From Eutrigla gurnardus (taxonomy: Eukaryota > Chordata > Actinopteri > Perciformes > Triglidae), in contig OY741265.1 in NCBI GenBank assembly GCA_963514095.1, positions 32,970,290 to 33,034,289 on the forward strand: DNA of 64,000 nucleotides. Direction: 5' to 3'. Below, piece after piece: positions 60,238-64,000 of the stretch; the stretch's first letter is position 1, and each line of letters begins with the position of its first letter. The translations under genes were made by a program, and so were the position numbers. The notes under the pieces were generated by a model. That model worked only from the letters and a program-made list of their open reading frames with translations. It did no database searches and was not told where the DNA came from.

Positions 60238-61744
60238 GTGGTCCCCCAGAGGTCTATGATATTAGCTCACATTAGTCCAGAGACCAGACCAGACACGAGA
60301 AATGGATGTGAATACATTATTATATTATTTCAGCATACGTTTCATCTGGTTATTGATATTAAATCACAGCTAAATAGTTTATTCTGGGTTCCTCCAGCTG
60401 TGGTAAACCAGCCCACGTGGGTCATGCTAGATCCAGTGAATCCAGCTTGGTGAAATCCACCGAGCACCTCTGGATGATGTCATGATCCAAGAGAGGACGA
60501 GGTTTGGTTTCCTGGTGGATCTGAGACTTCACCATAGCAATAGTGGTGATTTGAGCCATGATTGGAAAAACCTGGTTTGTGACTACGTGGAAGGAAGCCT
60601 CCGCCTCCTCGCATGAGTGACACACAAATGATCCTGCAGTCAAACTTGCGTGACTAACACAAGGTGAAAATTTGCTTTGCGTTTGGTGTGAAAATATTAT
60701 TACATATTGTCATTGCAGCACATTCTGTGTAAGAGACTGCCTCTAATGCTTGGACAGTTTTCAGAGGAGACTATGAAGAGTGTTGCGTTGTCGGTGTTTG
60801 TATATAAACATACTTTTCTGCTCTGCCATAACAATTTTTCCTGCAGTGAAACTCCACTTCCAGTCTACAGCTTGACCAGAGATCTGCCACGGACGCCTGC
60901 TGAGGAGGCAACAGCTGTTCTCCCTGGACACATTCTTTCCACTCTCCTCCCAGCAGTCCACTGTTGTTCAACATCGGAGCCAATGTGCAGTTTGGACAAT
61001 AGAGCACAAAGTCACTGGTGGAGCAGTCGACATTTTATAAAGAAACACTGTGGTAATTCAGTATGAGCTTCTTATGTGCTATGTGTGGAAAATATGTATG
61101 TATAACAACAAAGACTGTTGCTAATTAACCAACCTAAATCAATCAAGAATTCTCAGCTACAGGACATATATTAGTACTTGTGGTGGGCACAAAGTGAAAA
61201 ATCTAATGATCAAAGTATTGTAATGATAATTTGCAATTACAATAAATTAAAAAAACAAGGTGTTGAAGGTAGAATTTAATCACATTTTGACTTGAAATGA
61301 TAAAGATGTGAATTATAACTCATACTCATTATGAAGTCAGTGGTTGGTTGGTCTTCGATCCAGAAATATCTCAACAACTTTTGAATGGATTGTGATTTGG
61401 CACACACATTCATGTCCACCTTAGGATTAACTCTAATTACTTTGATGATCCTCTGACTTTTCGTCTAGCACCATCATCAAGTTGAATTTGGTTTTGTCGA
61501 ATTCTTTGATTTACACCAAATACCTCCAAAACGAATGACATTCCCTTTGGTCTCAACATTTCAATCTGTCTCAACTGAGACTTGCAAAATTACCTTTTAA
61601 ATTGACAAACATGTTATTCATGGCACAACAGGATCAATAAATTATTATTATAAATTATTATAAATGATTTGTCTCTCACGGTTGACTACCATTGATACTT
61701 TTTCTGAAATAAGGTCACATGGGAAACACCAGAAGAATAGTGAC
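60238..61744. other. 3' flank between the repeat copies; possible poly(A) signal
   Basis: 60238-60300 repeats the GGTCCCCCAGAGGTCTA phrase from the end of copy 1. An AATAAA at 61241-61246 is the best candidate poly(A) signal for ldlrad2 but there is no supporting downstream element. The 119-codon frame at 60707-61066 has no recognisable motif. Confidence 0.3.
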
Positions 61745-62341
61745 TGTGGACTAGTAAGCAATGCTGGAGTGTGCAGAGATGAATGGTTATGTTAAACTGG
61801 TTTGTGTGCTTTAAATGTGATGATGATGATGATGATGATGCAGGTGATCAGAGGGTCAAGCAGGGTACAGTGTAACTATAGATTGTGTAAAAATTATGAA
61901 TGAATCTGATTCCTGGTTAAGACTACAGGATGTTGTTGTTGGTACGATGGTCACAACAATTGATTGTCTCTCATTATCGTTACTGGTCCAAGCCGACACT
62001 GACATTGGGGTCCAATCAGGCTCATATGGTGTCGTCTGAACCAGGCAGAAGAAATGTCATTTCATCTAATTTGAGGTTCTCTCTCTAAACGCCAAACGCA
62101 AAGCTCGTTTTTTTTACATTAAGTCAAGACACAAATAGACACTTTTTTTTTTGTTTAATTCGTGTGACTCTGTGTCACTAAAGCCTCAGCGTTGAGATTC
62201 TCCTCCTGTTGGCCTGATGTTACTGAACCCTAAATGGAGGAAACAAATTCTCCTGGGTCTGTGGTCCCCCAGAGGTCTAGCTAGTAGCTCACATTAGTCC
62301 AGAGACCAGACCAGACTATGTGGAAACACCAGAGACTTTCT
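61745..62341 (+). repeat. ~600-bp direct repeat, copy 2
   Basis: It matches 59631-60237 with a shorter (GAT)n and a handful of base changes and small indels. Flanks differ on both sides with no obvious target duplication. Confidence 0.9.
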
Positions 62342-63588
62342 TAACTCACCCCATACTCACCCCGCATGCCTCGAAGGTGAAGAACCAAAGACGTAGAGAA
62401 TGAAGGTCTTGATAAGTCCTGATGAGATTGATATAATTCCCCCCCATTTACTTCCATGTATCAAAACCATTTTCTTTGTTTATCCTGGAGGCATGACAGA
62501 AAAAAAATTATGTTTTCTTCAAGAATATAAGATATTGAAATACATATAATAGTTTTGATGAAGTTTGTGAATACCTGAACATTACACCATATAACTGGTG
62601 CACAGTTCCAGGAGTAGGGGCATTAATATGATTAATATAAGCCTTATTAACCCGGTTCTTTTGTTGGAAGCTGTGGAAGAAAGACTCTTCAGGTCCAATT
62701 CTGTGGCAGGTTCAGATGAGGTTTAATCACTGACAGTGGGGAAAGGAAAATACCGCGTTGCAATACAGTCCATTCTACATAATGTGGGGCAAGAGAGAGC
62801 TTTATACACAGAACCAAAGGGGGGGAGGTCTAAACAGTGGATTTGCATAGATTCAATACCAAGAGGAAGAGATGTCCTGAGAAAACAGAAAGGTGTGACT
62901 TCTCGGGACAGCTAGACAATGTCACAACAGGGGGCCATTCCTCAAGGCCTTGATCAAGGATGTGAGATAAAGATGTTTCGGAGACGGTCCAGGAAGGGGG
63001 ACAGATCAAAGGTCTTCTTATCAGAATAACAAGTCAACCACAATCAAATAGGGGCAGCAGGACATTTAATGAGTACAAGAGAAAGGAATATTAGTATGAG
63101 ATTAAAATAAGAATTGTAAGGTAACGCATTTTCTTCTATAGGACAACACTAAATTTACAAGAAATGTAGTCAAATAACACATGAAAATTACAACACAATA
63201 CATCAAAAATATCATGAAAGAGATCTTCAGGTAAGTGGGTAGTTGACTGAGCCATCATTTTAGCAGTCACCTTAGCTGTAGTAGTTTTGCATATTGTTCT
63301 TACATAAGTAAATAAGAGGTAATAAAAAAACAGATTATTCCAACAAAACAACAAAAAACAAACAAAATACTAGACTATATTCGTTTCCAATCATTCAAAA
63401 GTTTTGCTAATATTGCTGGTGTGCACCTCATCAGTATTGTGTTGAATGTGTTGAAACGTTCAACACCAATCACTGCACGGTACCACCCTGGGATGCCAAA
63501 AGATTGTCTAAAGCTTTAGGCAGGAGGTGAAGGCGAGGTTGAAGTCCAAATGATCAAAGTCCTTGTTGGTACTGGAGGAAGACACGAA
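62342..63588. other. Unassigned 3' flanking sequence
   Basis: No coding or RNA gene signal. AT-rich with scattered purine runs. Nothing recognised. Confidence 0.4.
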
Positions 63589-64000
63589 GGGCCCTAGTTT
63601 CGTGGCGCAGCGCAGGGTGGCGGAGCGGGTGCAATGCAAGTTTCGACCAGCGCAGCCACATTTGGTGCCCTACACACAGCGCGTGATGCACGTGGTGGGA
63701 GCGGCGGCGCTGCTTCTGTCATTGGGTTGTCAAGTGACGAAACTTACACTGCACCTCGCCTTGGTGCATTAAAGGTGAGGAGAGGAGCTCATTTGATTGG
63801 TGAAGATCTGAATCGGCTGTGTTAAACCCACTCCACGCCTTCTCTCCTCCTCGTCTCCCACTCATGCTTTCTTTCCTCCCTCTTTCCCACTTGCGGGGTT
63901 AGGAGTGATGGGAGGAGTGCCTGCGCCCGACTGCGTCATGCACAAAACTTGCAAAGTCCAGGCGGACACACCCCGTCGGCGTGGCGCAGGTGCTCTCAAA
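63589..64000. mobile_element. Harbinger-like MITE, copy 2, cut by window end
   Basis: It begins GGGCCCTAGTTTCGTGGCGC and follows copy 1 (32917-33877), with an internal deletion relative to it, through GGCGGACACACCCCGTCGGC to the last base. The right terminus lies beyond the window. Confidence 0.75.

Noticed and set aside
60707..61066. 119-codon ORF in the 3' flank
   Set aside because: No motif, no splice signals, and lies between repeat copies.

Overview
This is vertebrate genomic DNA, almost certainly from a ray-finned (teleost) fish. It has spliced exons with GT-AG junctions. It also has tRNA-derived SINEs ending in the AAGCGCTTT..TATAAAT tail, L2/Rex1/L1-type LINEs, and many small hAT and Harbinger elements, a mixture typical of teleost introns. 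There are no bacterial or plasmid features. No database was searched; family names come from recognised motifs.

Only one host gene is supported: a five-exon gene on the + strand, read as ldlrad2 (CUB + LDL-receptor class A domain, single-pass membrane protein). Exons: 11414-11513 (signal peptide), 23369-23854 (CUB), 44488-44637 (LDLa), 44826-44963 (Pro-rich stalk), 59202-59497 (transmembrane and Cys-rich tail). All introns are phase 1 and the joined frame is open for 389 codons. Introns of 11.9, 20.6, 0.19 and 14.2 kb are filled with transposable elements.

Layout. 1-1320: a minus-strand Ty3/gypsy tail cut by a 195-bp hAT-type hairpin MITE, then hAT debris. 1838-5934: a decayed + strand Ty3/gypsy gag-pol with 3' LTR. 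5935-7740: unassigned. 7741-10905: a broken minus-strand L2-like LINE. 11200-11513: promoter and exon 1. Intron 1 (11.5-23.4 kb): hAT elements, a SINE, a Harbinger deletion derivative, and a 5.4 kb TIR-bounded unit built around a GAGGACTATGTA minisatellite. Intron 2 (23.9-44.5 kb): a SINE; a LINE with a long uninterrupted EN-RT frame and a 2A-like NPGP motif; a two-gene ISL2EU-type transposon (THAP-DDE transposase and a SWIM/YqaJ nuclease gene in opposite directions); hAT elements; an LTR-like inverted pair; and a SINE carrying a hAT that carries another MITE. Intron 4 (45-59.2 kb): a 1 kb LTR-like unit, an L1-like LINE invaded by a shortened ISL2EU relative that itself took a LINE insertion, a perfect 111-bp inverted repeat, and a trinucleotide array just before the last exon. 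59.5-64 kb: 3' flank with a ~600-bp sequence present twice and the start of another MITE.

The most notable biology is the ISL2EU element and its deletion derivative (both with TGACC..CCACGGCAAAACC ends), the LINE with the 2A-like motif, and a set of insertions whose target duplications can be read directly, some of them inside other elements' coding frames, which orders the events in time. I did not find a clearly undescribed gene system; the less familiar structures are the minisatellite-bearing TIR unit and the 111-bp palindrome.
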